Shown piece after piece: positions 46,657 through 56,776 of a stretch of DNA of 64,000 bases; the first letter of the stretch is position 1, and each line of letters opens with the position of its first letter. Made by a program: the position numbers and the translations under genes. The notes below the pieces were generated by a model. That model searched no databases. It was not told where the DNA came from and saw only the letters and a program-made list of their open reading frames with translations. Location: the NCBI GenBank assembly GCA_023252195.1, contig JAHEXI010000002.1, positions 372,001 through 436,000 on the forward strand, in the 5' to 3' direction. The DNA comes from Pseudonocardiales bacterium. Lineage in GTDB: Bacteria > Actinomycetota > Actinomycetes > Mycobacteriales > Pseudonocardiaceae.

Positions 46657-48354
46657 ATGGGAGTCGAGGGGGAGCAGAGCCGAAGGCGTCCGCATCTGGT
46701 CGTCTGCGGCGACGACGCGCTGGCCTATCAGCTCGTCGAGGAACTCGTCACCCGGATCGGTGACGAGGTCACCGTGATCCTGCCCTCAGCGCAGCGCAAC
46801 CATGGGCCCCGGATAGCGGCGCTGCCCAAGGTGCGCGTCATCGAGGCGCCCGATTTGAGCGAGGCGGCTTTCCATGCGGCTCGGGTGGAGCTGGCCAGTG
46901 CCCTGGCGCTGGTCAGCCAGGACGACGTCGGCAACATTCACGCCGCACTGCGGGCGCAGGAACTGAACAGCGAACTGCGCTTGGTGATCCGTTTTTTCAA
47001 TATGAGCCTCGGGCATCGCATCCGAGCCCTGTTTCCGGGCTGCGAAGTGCTGTCCGATGCAGCCACTGCAGCCCCATCCTTTGTGGCGGGGGCGCTGGGG
47101 GAACTGGCGCCCAGCTATGTGCGGCTACCAGGCCGGACACTTTATGTCGCCCGACGAAGCGAGGTGGCGCCGGATCGGGTGATCTGCGGGCTTGCCGACA
47201 CCCGCGGGGCCAAGAAGCCTGAGCTGTTGCCGACCGAACAGAACAATGCGGATCTGGTGCTCGCGTTGGCCGACGGGCGTGCCACTATCGGTGATGCCGC
47301 TGCGCACCGCCGAGTGCGCAACGTGCTACTGACCCTGTGGTGGCGGGTCGCCGCGTCGTTCAACCGAAAGCTCGGTATCGCCACCTTAGGATTGTTCGCG
47401 CTGCTGGGTCTCGGCACCGTGCTGTTCGCCAGCGTGGGTGGTTTCTCCTGGGGCGACGCTTTGTATGTCACCTTGCTGGATGCCGCTGGGGCGGCTCAGC
47501 CCGATTCCACCCTCAACGCCGTCAATAAGACCATCCAGACGATGGTCACCATTGTCGGAATCTCGATCATCCCGGTAGTGACCGCCACCGTGGTCGACGC
47601 CGTCGTCAACTCCCGGTTGTCCACGGCACTGGGGCGGCCTAAGCCGATCGCCGGTCATGTGGTAGTCGTCGGGCTGGGCAACGTGGGTACCCGGGTTGTG
47701 GGCTTGTTGCACGATCTCGGCGTACCGGTGGTATGTGTGGAAAGCGATGAGAGCGCTCGGGGAGTGGCGCTGGCAAGGCGGATCGGCGTGCCGATCGTAT
47801 TCGGTGACGCCAGCCGAGAGGACACCCTGCGTACCGCTTATCTTGGCACCAGCCGGGCCTTGGTCGCCGTGACCAACAACGACGTCACTAACCTCGAAGC
47901 GGCCCTGCACGGCCGGGCGCTGCGCGACGACCTCCGCGTTGTGCTTCGCCTATTGGACAGCGATTTCGCCGAACGGGTGCAACGCAATTTCGGAATCACG
48001 ATCTCGCGAAGCGTGTCCTACCTGGCTGCGCCGGAGTTCGCCGCAGCGATGTTGGGCCGCCAGGTCCTCGGCACCATCCCGGTCGGTCGCCGCGTTCTGC
48101 TCATCGCCGAGGTACCCATCCACGCAGGTTCCCAACTTGATGGTGTGGCCAGCCACGCTGTCAACGCACCCCGCCAGGCACAGGTGATCGCGATCCGCCG
48201 CCACGCCACCGGCACTTTCGAACTACCCCCACCAGAAGGTCACCGGCTCGCCACCGGTGACCGGCTGGTAGTCCTCGCAACCCGCGCTGGCCTGGGTCGC
48301 GTCCTGACCCGCAGCGTCGCGCCTAGCGCCCCGCCACAAGGCGAGGGCGGCTGA
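46657..48354 (+). CDS. Two-RCK, channel-like membrane protein (CASTOR/POLLUX-type layout)
   Basis: A 565-residue protein: a first RCK/TrkA-N domain (residues about 12-170, LVVCGDDALAYQLVEELVTR), a two-helix membrane unit (helices about 240-262 and 290-312), and a second RCK domain with an intact NAD-type loop (HVVVVGLGNVGTRVVGLLHD) plus TrkA-C at the end. The layout is that of an ion channel subunit. The segment where a potassium selectivity filter would be (TVGYGD) reads LLDAAGAAQPD (residues about 273-283), so it is not a canonical potassium channel. It may be a non-selective or non-conducting regulator, or a binding protein for nucleotides. It sits alone, divergent in theme from its neighbours. 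Confidence 0.8.
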   Translation: MGVEGEQSRRRPHLVVCGDDALAYQLVEELVTRIGDEVTVILPSAQRNHGPRIAALPKVRVIEAPDLSEAAFHAARVELASALALVSQDDVGNIHAALRAQELNSELRLVIRFFNMSLGHRIRALFPGCEVLSDAATAAPSFVAGALGELAPSYVRLPGRTLYVARRSEVAPDRVICGLADTRGAKKPELLPTEQNNADLVLALADGRATIGDAAAHRRVRNVLLTLWWRVAASFNRKLGIATLGLFALLGLGTVLFASVGGFSWGDALYVTLLDAAGAAQPDSTLNAVNKTIQTMVTIVGISIIPVVTATVVDAVVNSRLSTALGRPKPIAGHVVVVGLGNVGTRVVGLLHDLGVPVVCVESDESARGVALARRIGVPIVFGDASREDTLRTAYLGTSRALVAVTNNDVTNLEAALHGRALRDDLRVVLRLLDSDFAERVQRNFGITISRSVSYLAAPEFAAAMLGRQVLGTIPVGRRVLLIAEVPIHAGSQLDGVASHAVNAPRQAQVIAIRRHATGTFELPPPEGHRLATGDRLVVLATRAGLGRVLTRSVAPSAPPQGEGG

Positions 48355-48429
48355 CCCGTCGGCGACGTGGGCGTCACATCCCACGCCCCGCGCAATCCAG
48401 CGGAGCCACGGCCGTACGATTTGGGCACG

Positions 48430-49431
48430 ATGGCGGATAATCGGGTGCTAGTCGGCGGGCCGTATTTCGAGGAGCTGGCGCACGGGCAGGTCTTCGCCGA
48501 TGCCCCGGGTCTGACGTTGACCCCCGGCTATGCAGGGCTGCACCAGGCGTTGTCCGGCGACCGGCTCCGATTGCCGCTGGATCACGAGCTGTCCGCGGCG
48601 GTCACCGGCCGCGTCGAGCCGTTGGCGCATCCCACGCTGGTCTGCCACGTCGCGATCGGGCAGACAACGGCGCCGTCGCAACGGGTCCGTGGCAACTTGT
48701 TCTACCGCGGGCTGCGGCTGCTTCGTCCGGTGCACCTGGGTGACACGCTGCGCACCCGGACCGAGGTCGTCGCGCTGCGACAGAACCGCCCGAGACCCGG
48801 GCGACCGGCGACCGGGCTGGCCGTGCTGCGGGTTCAGGTCCACAACCAGCGGGCGGAGCCCGTGCTCGACTTCTGGCGCTGCCCGATGATCCCCCTGCGC
48901 GATCCCGATGCCAACACCGGCCATGCCGACAGCTTTGACGAGTTCCCCGCGGACGCCGACCCGGTCGACGACCTGCCCTGGGGCTGGCAGCTGGACGCGT
49001 TCAAGCCCACCGTGGCCGAGCCCGGCACGGTTTACGACATCGAAGTGCGTGACACCGTGACTGGTGCCCCCGAACTGGCCCGGGCCACCCTCAATCTCGC
49101 GGCCACCCACACCGACCCCGGCGCGTCGGCGTATGGACGTCGCCTGGTCTACGGCGGACACACCATCTCGATCGCCGGAGCCCATGCCACCCGGGCGCTG
49201 CCCGACCTCGTGACGATCGTGGCATGGCGCAGCTGCGACCACACCGGCCCGGTGTTCGAAGGTGATGTACTGCGGACCGAACTGCACGTTGAGGGCGTCC
49301 ACCAGCGCGATGGCTACCAACTGATCGATCTGCGAGCACTGGTGCACGGTTGCCCCGGGCAGGACGCCGGTGATCGGGCCGCGGCCGAGAAGCCGGTGCT
49401 GGATTGGAGATTTGTTGCGCTCGCACGGTAA
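48430..49431 (+). CDS. MaoC-family dehydratase (double hot-dog, mesaconyl-CoA hydratase type)
   Basis: A 333-residue protein from ATG 48430, with two MaoC/hot-dog halves: N-terminal GPYFEELAHGQVFADAPGLT and C-terminal RRLVYGGHTISIAGAHATRA, plus FWRCPMIPLRD and VVAWRSC-like core strands. Length and order fit the mesaconyl-C1/C4-CoA hydratase subgroup rather than single-domain enoyl hydratases. It lies 12 bases upstream of a class III CoA-transferase, an arrangement known from C5-dicarboxyl-CoA (mesaconyl/2-methylfumaryl-CoA) metabolism. The exact substrate is inferred from this pairing only. Confidence 0.75.
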   Translation: MADNRVLVGGPYFEELAHGQVFADAPGLTLTPGYAGLHQALSGDRLRLPLDHELSAAVTGRVEPLAHPTLVCHVAIGQTTAPSQRVRGNLFYRGLRLLRPVHLGDTLRTRTEVVALRQNRPRPGRPATGLAVLRVQVHNQRAEPVLDFWRCPMIPLRDPDANTGHADSFDEFPADADPVDDLPWGWQLDAFKPTVAEPGTVYDIEVRDTVTGAPELARATLNLAATHTDPGASAYGRRLVYGGHTISIAGAHATRALPDLVTIVAWRSCDHTGPVFEGDVLRTELHVEGVHQRDGYQLIDLRALVHGCPGQDAGDRAAAEKPVLDWRFVALAR

Positions 49432-49443
49432 GCGGGGTGAGAG

Positions 49444-50703
49444 ATGACCGGGATCCTGACGGGGATGCGGGTGGTGGAGGGCTCGGCCTTCGTGGCGGCG
49501 CCGCTCGGCGGGATGACCCTAGCCCAGCTCGGCGCGGACGTGATCCGATTCGACCCGATCGGCGGAGGGCTGGACGCCAACCGCTGGCCGGTCACCGCTG
49601 ATGGCAGGAGCTTGTTCTGGGCGGGCCTGAACAAGGGCAAGCGCTCCATCGCGGTCGCCATGCGATCGCCGCAAGGCAAGGAGCTGCTCACTGATCTGAT
49701 CACCGCGCCCGGCGACGACGCGGGGTTGTTCCTGACCAATTTCCCCGCCGTGGGCTGGTTGGACTTCACCGAGCTCACATCCCGGCGGTCCGATCTGATC
49801 ATGGTCAATATCGTCGGCAACCCGGACGGCTCGTCCGCGGTCGACTACACCGTCAATCCAGCCACCGGTTTTCCGTGGACCACCGGCCCCAGCACGCTGT
49901 CCATGCCGGTGAACCATCTGTTGCCGGCCTGGGACGCGATCACCGGCACGCTGGCCGCGACCGGGCTGCTGGCCGCCGAGCGCAAGCGGCGGATCGACGG
50001 CACCGGCCAGTTCGTCCGGCTCGCACTGGCCGATGTGGCGTTCGCGATGGCCGGACATCTCGGCAACATCGCCGAAGTGCAGATCAACAACAGTGAGCGG
50101 CCTCGGCACGGCAACGACCTGTATGGGGCATTCGGCCGCGACTTCGCCACCAAGGACGGCAAGCGGGTGATGGTGGTCGGCCTGACCCTGCGGCAGTGGC
50201 GCAGCTTGGTGGCGGCGGTCGGGATCGGTGAGGCCTGCGCCCACGTCGAAAGACTGCTCGGGGTGGACCTTGGCAAGGAGGGTGACCGGTTCGCCGCTCG
50301 CCACGTGATCGGCGCACTCATCGAGCCGTGGGTCAGCAGCCGCACACTGTCCGAGGTTGGCGAGGTCTTCGACGCGTACGATGTGTGCTGGGGCCCGTAC
50401 CAGACCTTCGCTGAGATGGTCAGCACCGATCCGCGCTGCTCTACCGGCAACCCGATGTTCGCCGAAGTCGACCAGCCCGGCATCGGCAGCTACCTGATGC
50501 CCGGCTCGCCGCTCGACTTCTCCGCAGTGAAACGGGTACCGGCGGCGCCGGCGCCCCAGCTCGGCCAGCACACCGATGAGATCCTCGCCGGGGTCCTCGG
50601 CCTGTCCGGTGCCGAGATCGGGCGGCTGCACGACGAGGGTGTCGTCTCCGGGATCTCCGCGCGGTTAGGCCATTCGGGTGATGGCCGGTCTATACCGTGT
50701 TAA
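49444..50703 (+). CDS. Class III (CaiB/BaiF) CoA-transferase, 2-methylfumaryl-CoA isomerase-like
   Basis: A 419-residue formyl-CoA-transferase-family protein. Family motifs: GMRVVEGSAFVAAPLGGMTL and AQLGADVIRFDPIGGGLDAN at the N-terminus, WAGLNKGKRSIAVAM, the swivel region VGNPDGSSAVDYTVNPATGF, AWDAITGTLAATGLLAAERK, and the active-site helix with an Asp in VRLALADVAFAMAG. It is the partner of the MaoC gene upstream (12-base gap). Together they suggest intramolecular CoA transfer on mesaconyl-CoA (Mct-like), though fatty or bile acid CoA-transferases share the fold. Confidence 0.78.
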   Translation: MTGILTGMRVVEGSAFVAAPLGGMTLAQLGADVIRFDPIGGGLDANRWPVTADGRSLFWAGLNKGKRSIAVAMRSPQGKELLTDLITAPGDDAGLFLTNFPAVGWLDFTELTSRRSDLIMVNIVGNPDGSSAVDYTVNPATGFPWTTGPSTLSMPVNHLLPAWDAITGTLAATGLLAAERKRRIDGTGQFVRLALADVAFAMAGHLGNIAEVQINNSERPRHGNDLYGAFGRDFATKDGKRVMVVGLTLRQWRSLVAAVGIGEACAHVERLLGVDLGKEGDRFAARHVIGALIEPWVSSRTLSEVGEVFDAYDVCWGPYQTFAEMVSTDPRCSTGNPMFAEVDQPGIGSYLMPGSPLDFSAVKRVPAAPAPQLGQHTDEILAGVLGLSGAEIGRLHDEGVVSGISARLGHSGDGRSIPC

Positions 50704-50823
50704 AGGCGTCTCCAGTTCCGATTAACGAAGTATCGACCGCGACTTGGGGGGACCTCAGAGATCGCATCTGCCAGTCCCGCGGCCGTTATCGGAAGAGATC
50801 TAGACGGTAACTGGGGAGCAGCG

Positions 50824-51921
50824 ATGACGATGGTTGACGGGGCAGTCACGACCGAGCGACAGTCAACCCCCGGACACTGGCAGAAACCGCGGCGGTTGAG
50901 CGACGGTGGGAGCGGCAGTTCTGGTGGCATCAAGCTGGCGGGCGCCGGTTTGGTAGCGACGCTCCTCGTTGTGCTCCTACTCTGGTGGGCCGCAGCGCGC
51001 CAGCCGCAGGTTGCGGTTCCCAACTTGGTCGGCATGTCACAGGTCAAGGCCGAAGCCCTCCTCAACGGTGTGGGACTGAAAGTGCGCGCGACCTACGATC
51101 AGGTTGCCGGCCAGGAGGCAGGGACCGTGCTGCGGACCGATCCGTCCGCGGGACAGAGCCTTGACCAAGGTGGCGGGGTGAGCCTTACGCTCGCGAGTCC
51201 AGCGCCTGCCGTCACGCCGTCACCAGCCGTGCAGACGTCTGCGGCTCCAGAGCCCCAGGCAGCTCCTGAGAACCCCGCAGCGCAGCAGCCCGCTCCCGTT
51301 GTCGTGCCGCCTGCGGCTCGGGTGCCGGCTCCCGTTGTTGCGCCGGCACCAGTTGTGGTGCCTCCTCCCGTTGTGGTGCCGCCGCCGGTTGTCGTAGTGC
51401 CCCCTCCGGTTGTGGAGCCGCCTCCCGGCCCGGCACTACGGCAGGTTCCCGATGTGGTCGGTTTCGACCAGAACCGAGCGGGACGGGTACTGGCGCAGGA
51501 CAGGCTCAGGGTGGGTTCTGTTGTCGAGGAGGAGTCCAACCAATCGTCCGGGACGGTATTGCGAACGGATCCGAGGGCGGGTACCGCAGTGTGGCCCAAC
51601 AGCACCGTCGATCTTGTTGTGGCCAAGTCTCGCCAGGTTGCCGTACCCAATGTGGTCGGTGTGAAAAAGGCGGCCGCCGAGCGCGTGCTGGTGAACAACG
51701 GGTTGAGGATCGGGTCGGTTATCGAGGAGGAGTCCGACCAGCCGTCCGGGACGGTGTTGCGAACAAATCCGGGGGTGGGTGTCAAGGTTCGGTCTGGCAG
51801 CACGGTCAATCTTGTTATCGCCAAGTCCCCGGCGACGACAAAGCCGCCGGCGACGACTACGCCACCGGCGAAGACGGAGCCGTCCGCGACGACCAAGCCG
51901 CCGGCGAAGACTGAGCCATGA
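50824..51921 (+). CDS. Stand-alone PASTA-domain membrane protein
   Basis: A 365-residue type II membrane protein: a polar N-terminus, one transmembrane helix (GAGLVATLLVVLLLWWAAAR, about residues 40-60), PASTA 1 (about 62-125, VPNLVGMSQVKAEALLNGVG), a Pro/Val-rich linker (about 130-200, runs of VVVPPP), PASTA 2 (about 205-270) and PASTA 3 (about 272-338), then a Lys/Pro/Thr-rich tail. PASTA 2 and 3 are nearly identical (GSVVEEESNQSSGTVLRTDP versus GSVIEEESDQPSGTVLRTNP), a recent duplication. Unlike PknB, no kinase domain is present. It probably senses or binds peptidoglycan or muropeptides. Start ATG 50824 follows GGGGAGCAGCG. Confidence 0.87.
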   Translation: MTMVDGAVTTERQSTPGHWQKPRRLSDGGSGSSGGIKLAGAGLVATLLVVLLLWWAAARQPQVAVPNLVGMSQVKAEALLNGVGLKVRATYDQVAGQEAGTVLRTDPSAGQSLDQGGGVSLTLASPAPAVTPSPAVQTSAAPEPQAAPENPAAQQPAPVVVPPAARVPAPVVAPAPVVVPPPVVVPPPVVVVPPPVVEPPPGPALRQVPDVVGFDQNRAGRVLAQDRLRVGSVVEEESNQSSGTVLRTDPRAGTAVWPNSTVDLVVAKSRQVAVPNVVGVKKAAAERVLVNNGLRIGSVIEEESDQPSGTVLRTNPGVGVKVRSGSTVNLVIAKSPATTKPPATTTPPAKTEPSATTKPPAKTEP

Positions 51922-51951
51922 TGCGGAGCGGGGATTCCCAAACCGGTTAGG

Positions 51952-52629
51952 TCACCAGCCCCTTGCCCGCCACTCCGCTAGGTGCGGGCGTTCGGCGCCC
52001 AACGTGGAGTCCTTGCCGTGGCCTGGGTAGAACCACGTCTCGTCGGTGAGCTCGTCGAACACCCGCGCCTGGAGGTCATTCATCAGGCTGTTGAAGTCAG
52101 TGGGATTGGTTGTCCGTCCTGGACCGCCGGGGAACAGCGAATCACCGGTGAATAGGTGCGGGGTGCCGTCGGTGTCCCGGTGCAGCAGAGCGATCGAGCC
52201 GAGGGTGTGGCCACGCAGGTGGATCACGTCGAGCACTACCTGGCCGACAGCCACCGTGTCCCCGTGCTCCACCAGGCGGTCTGGGGGCACCGGCAGCTGC
52301 GGGGCGTCCACGGAATGGGCCACGGTCTGCGCTCCGGTGGCGCCGGCGACTGCGCCGAGTGCCTGCCAGTGGTCGCCGTGCCGATGGGTGGTGACGATCG
52401 TCCGCAGATCGGGGCGGTCCGGCCCATGGCCCAGCAGATCCATCAACCGCTCGGCGTCGTTGGCCGCGTCGATCAACAGCGCCTCGCCGGTGCTCCGGCA
52501 GATCAGCAGGTAGGCATTGTTGTCCATCGGTCCGACCGAAATCTTGGTCACGGTCAGGCGATCCAGCGTCCGCTGTTGCCCTGGGCCGCCCGGCTCAACC
52601 GCACCGTTGTACTGCGCGAGGATGTCCAC
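51952..52629 (-). CDS. MBL-fold metallohydrolase
   Basis: A 225-residue protein from GTG 52629. The metal-binding motif is TTHRHGDHWQAL (HxHxDH), followed by IHLRGHTLGSIALLH, FTGDSLFPGGPGRTTN and WFYPGHGKDSTLGAERPHLA, typical for a glyoxalase II-like metallo-beta-lactamase fold. ATGs at 52680 and 52731 in frame would extend it by residues encoded by the tandem repeat and are unlikely. The GTG lies directly after a promoter (TTGCGA-16-TACGGT), so the mRNA is probably leaderless. It is divergent from uvrA. The substrate is not known. Confidence 0.8.
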   Translation of the reverse strand: MDILAQYNGAVEPGGPGQQRTLDRLTVTKISVGPMDNNAYLLICRSTGEALLIDAANDAERLMDLLGHGPDRPDLRTIVTTHRHGDHWQALGAVAGATGAQTVAHSVDAPQLPVPPDRLVEHGDTVAVGQVVLDVIHLRGHTLGSIALLHRDTDGTPHLFTGDSLFPGGPGRTTNPTDFNSLMNDLQARVFDELTDETWFYPGHGKDSTLGAERPHLAEWRARGW

Positions 52630-52637
52630 AGTCGCCG

Positions 52638-52665
52638 ACCGTAGCGCCCTTGGGTCTGGTCGCAA
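52638..52665 (-). promoter_or_regulatory. Promoter of the MBL gene
   Basis: On the minus strand TTGCGA (52665-52660), a 16-base spacer and TACGGT (52643-52638) place the transcript start at about 52630, immediately before the GTG at 52629. The -35 overlaps the inner copy of the 20-base repeat (52662-52681). Confidence 0.55.
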
Positions 52666-52722
52666 AAGGTTCCAATTGACCATCAGGACGCCGCGGCGAC
52701 GTGCAAAAGGTTCCAGTTGACC
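52662..52722. repeat. Two 20-base direct repeats, 41-base period, upstream of the MBL gene
   Basis: GCAAAAGGTTCCAATTGACC (52662-52681) and GCAAAAGGTTCCAGTTGACC (52703-52722) differ at one position. On the minus strand they read GGTCAATTGGAACCTTTTGC, and the inner copy overlaps the -35 of the MBL promoter. This looks like a pair of binding sites for an unknown regulator; the array also lies upstream of the divergent uvrA. Confidence 0.8.
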
Positions 52723-52820
52723 GCCTACCAACCCACCGCGAGACCGGTTCTGTCAGACCAGGCGCATAGCATGGATGGGGCCGTCAAAGTCTGCGACAGG
52801 CCGGATACGAAGGGAGTCGC

Positions 52821-55727
<2,907 letters not shown>

Positions 55728-55734
55728 AGTCCCG

Positions 55735-56001
55735 TCACAGATCGCGGTAGATCTCGCGTCGGTGACCCAAATCGACCACCAGGACTACTAGTCGGTAGTC
55801 ATCAACGGTGTAGATCACCCGGTAGTTGCCCACCCGGAGGCGGTATGCGCCGCGAAGGCCCTGCAGCGCGATCACGCCGGACGGCCGGGGGTTCTCGCCG
55901 AGGCCGTCGATGGCCACCTGTACGCGGCGGCGGACCGGTTTGTCCAGCTTCGCCAAGGCGCGCAGGGCGTCGCGGGTGACCTCGATCCGGTACCGACTCA
56001 T
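55735..56001 (-). CDS. RelE-type toxin
   Basis: An 88-residue protein with RelE/ParE-fold sequence: YRIEVTRDALRALAKLDKPV, ENPRPSGVIALQGLRGAYRL, and RVGNYRVIYTVDDYRLVVLV ending in GHRREIYRDL. The conserved RxGxYRxxY pattern of RelE endoribonuclease toxins is complete. Its ATG at 56001 shares one base with the antitoxin stop (TGATG), the standard coupled order. Convergent with uvrA (7 bases away). Predicted to cut mRNA on the ribosome when the antitoxin is lost. Confidence 0.88.
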   Translation of the reverse strand: MSRYRIEVTRDALRALAKLDKPVRRRVQVAIDGLGENPRPSGVIALQGLRGAYRLRVGNYRVIYTVDDYRLVVLVVDLGHRREIYRDL

Positions 56002-56312
56002 CAGGCGCGGGCGCCGGTTCCCGCGTCGCCAGCCTCTAGCTCGGCCACTGCCTGTTCCCAGGGCACAGTGGGCTCGTTCCCCCGTTGCAGCACCTCGGCG
56101 GCCCGGTGTGACCAGTAGGCGTCCTCCCACAGTTCGAACCGCTCGGCAACTTCGGCTGGCACCACAGCGCCGACTCGGCGGCCGTAACGGGTGAGGTACA
56201 CCACTGCGCCATCACGGATCTCGGTATCGATCAATTCGGGCAGCTTCGCCCGAGCGTCGGTCACGGTGACCTCTACCTGGTTCGGCGGCGTATGCGGCTG
56301 GGCAGCAGTCAT
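56001..56312 (-). CDS. Phd/YefM-type antitoxin
   Basis: A 103-residue protein from ATG 56312 (MTAAQPHTPP); an in-frame ATG at 56327 would add five residues. The N-terminal half is a Phd/YefM fold: VEVTVTDARAKLPELIDTEI and VVYLTRYGRRVGAVVPAEVA. The C-terminal acidic tail (VPWEQAVAELEAGDAG) should bind the toxin. It is encoded upstream of the toxin, as expected. A palindrome (56310-56328) covers the start, probably its autoregulatory operator. Confidence 0.87.
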   Translation of the reverse strand: MTAAQPHTPPNQVEVTVTDARAKLPELIDTEIRDGAVVYLTRYGRRVGAVVPAEVAERFELWEDAYWSHRAAEVLQRGNEPTVPWEQAVAELEAGDAGTGARA

Positions 56313-56328
56313 GTACAAAAAGTACATG
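56310..56328. promoter_or_regulatory. Palindromic operator of the toxin-antitoxin pair
   Basis: CATGTACAAAAAGTACATG has perfect 7-bp arms around AAAAA. It overlaps both possible antitoxin start codons, so antitoxin binding would block transcription or ribosome entry, as usual for type II antitoxins. Confidence 0.65.
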
Positions 56329-56432
56329 TTTCCGGGCCTACTGACAACTCATCGACGACGCACCAGCTTCACCGCGCGGTGATCATTCGGTCATCGCCGG
56401 CCGGTGGCGCCTCCGCGGCCGTTCCTAACCTG

Positions 56433-56494
56433 TGACATCGTGCTCTGACATGCGCTTTGACCTGCGCCTGTGACGTGTGCTGTGACGTGCAACG
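56433..56494 (+). repeat. Five-copy TGAC-headed repeat with alternating 13/12-base spacing
   Basis: TGAC occurs at 56433, 56446, 56458, 56471 and 56483, so the gaps are 13, 12, 13 and 12. The units read roughly TGACATCGTGCTC, TGACATGCGCTT, TGACCTGCGCCTG, TGACGTGTGCTG and TGACGTGCAACG, giving a consensus TGACRTGYGCTK with a 25-base two-unit period. It lies upstream of the infC leader. Confidence 0.8.
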
Positions 56495-56499
56495 TCTGT

Positions 56500-56776
56500 T
56501 ACTCTGTCTCCGCGACCAGTCTACGCTCCGGCGGAGACGGCAAGTGGAGCCCGCGCTCCCACCCGAACCGCCGAGAGGTGGCCGGGTCCGGTCCCGGAAT
56601 CCCTGGCGGGCTTCCGGCGTTACGCCGAGTGTTGACTAAACACTCGCGCGTCGATCGGTCGGATCTGCGGGCCCCGCACGCCAGGAGGCATGCGGGGCCG
56701 CGTTGCGTCCGGGGTGCCGGCGGGCACGGCTCCACAGGCTCGGTCGCGCCGCGAGTATGACGACCGAGGAGGCCAC
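56500..56776 (+). ncRNA. Structured 5' leader of infC-rpmI-rplT
   Basis: Three stem-loops are visible: GTCTCCGC/GCGGAGAC (56506-56513/56531-56538); CGAGTGTT/AACACTCG (56626-56633/56639-56646, loop GACTA); and GGCCCCGCA/TGCGGGGCC (56670-56678/56691-56699, 12-base loop containing AGGAGG). Known biology: in several bacteria L20 or IF3 controls this operon through leader RNA. Whether this is such an L20-type leader, or a translation enhancer, cannot be told from sequence alone. Confidence 0.5.

Larger units (their letters stand above)
56329..56776. other. Gap between the antitoxin and infC, with repeats and hairpins
   Basis: A 448-base stretch without a supported gene. It holds the TGAC repeat array (56433-56494) and the infC leader hairpins. 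The end nearest the antitoxin (56329-56430) shows only ordinary AT-poor sequence. Confidence 0.55.

Noticed and set aside
56690-56776. ATG 56690 as the infC start
   Set aside because: The Shine-Dalgarno-like AGGAGG is only one base from the ATG and sits in a hairpin loop, and the 29 extra residues are unlike IF-3.
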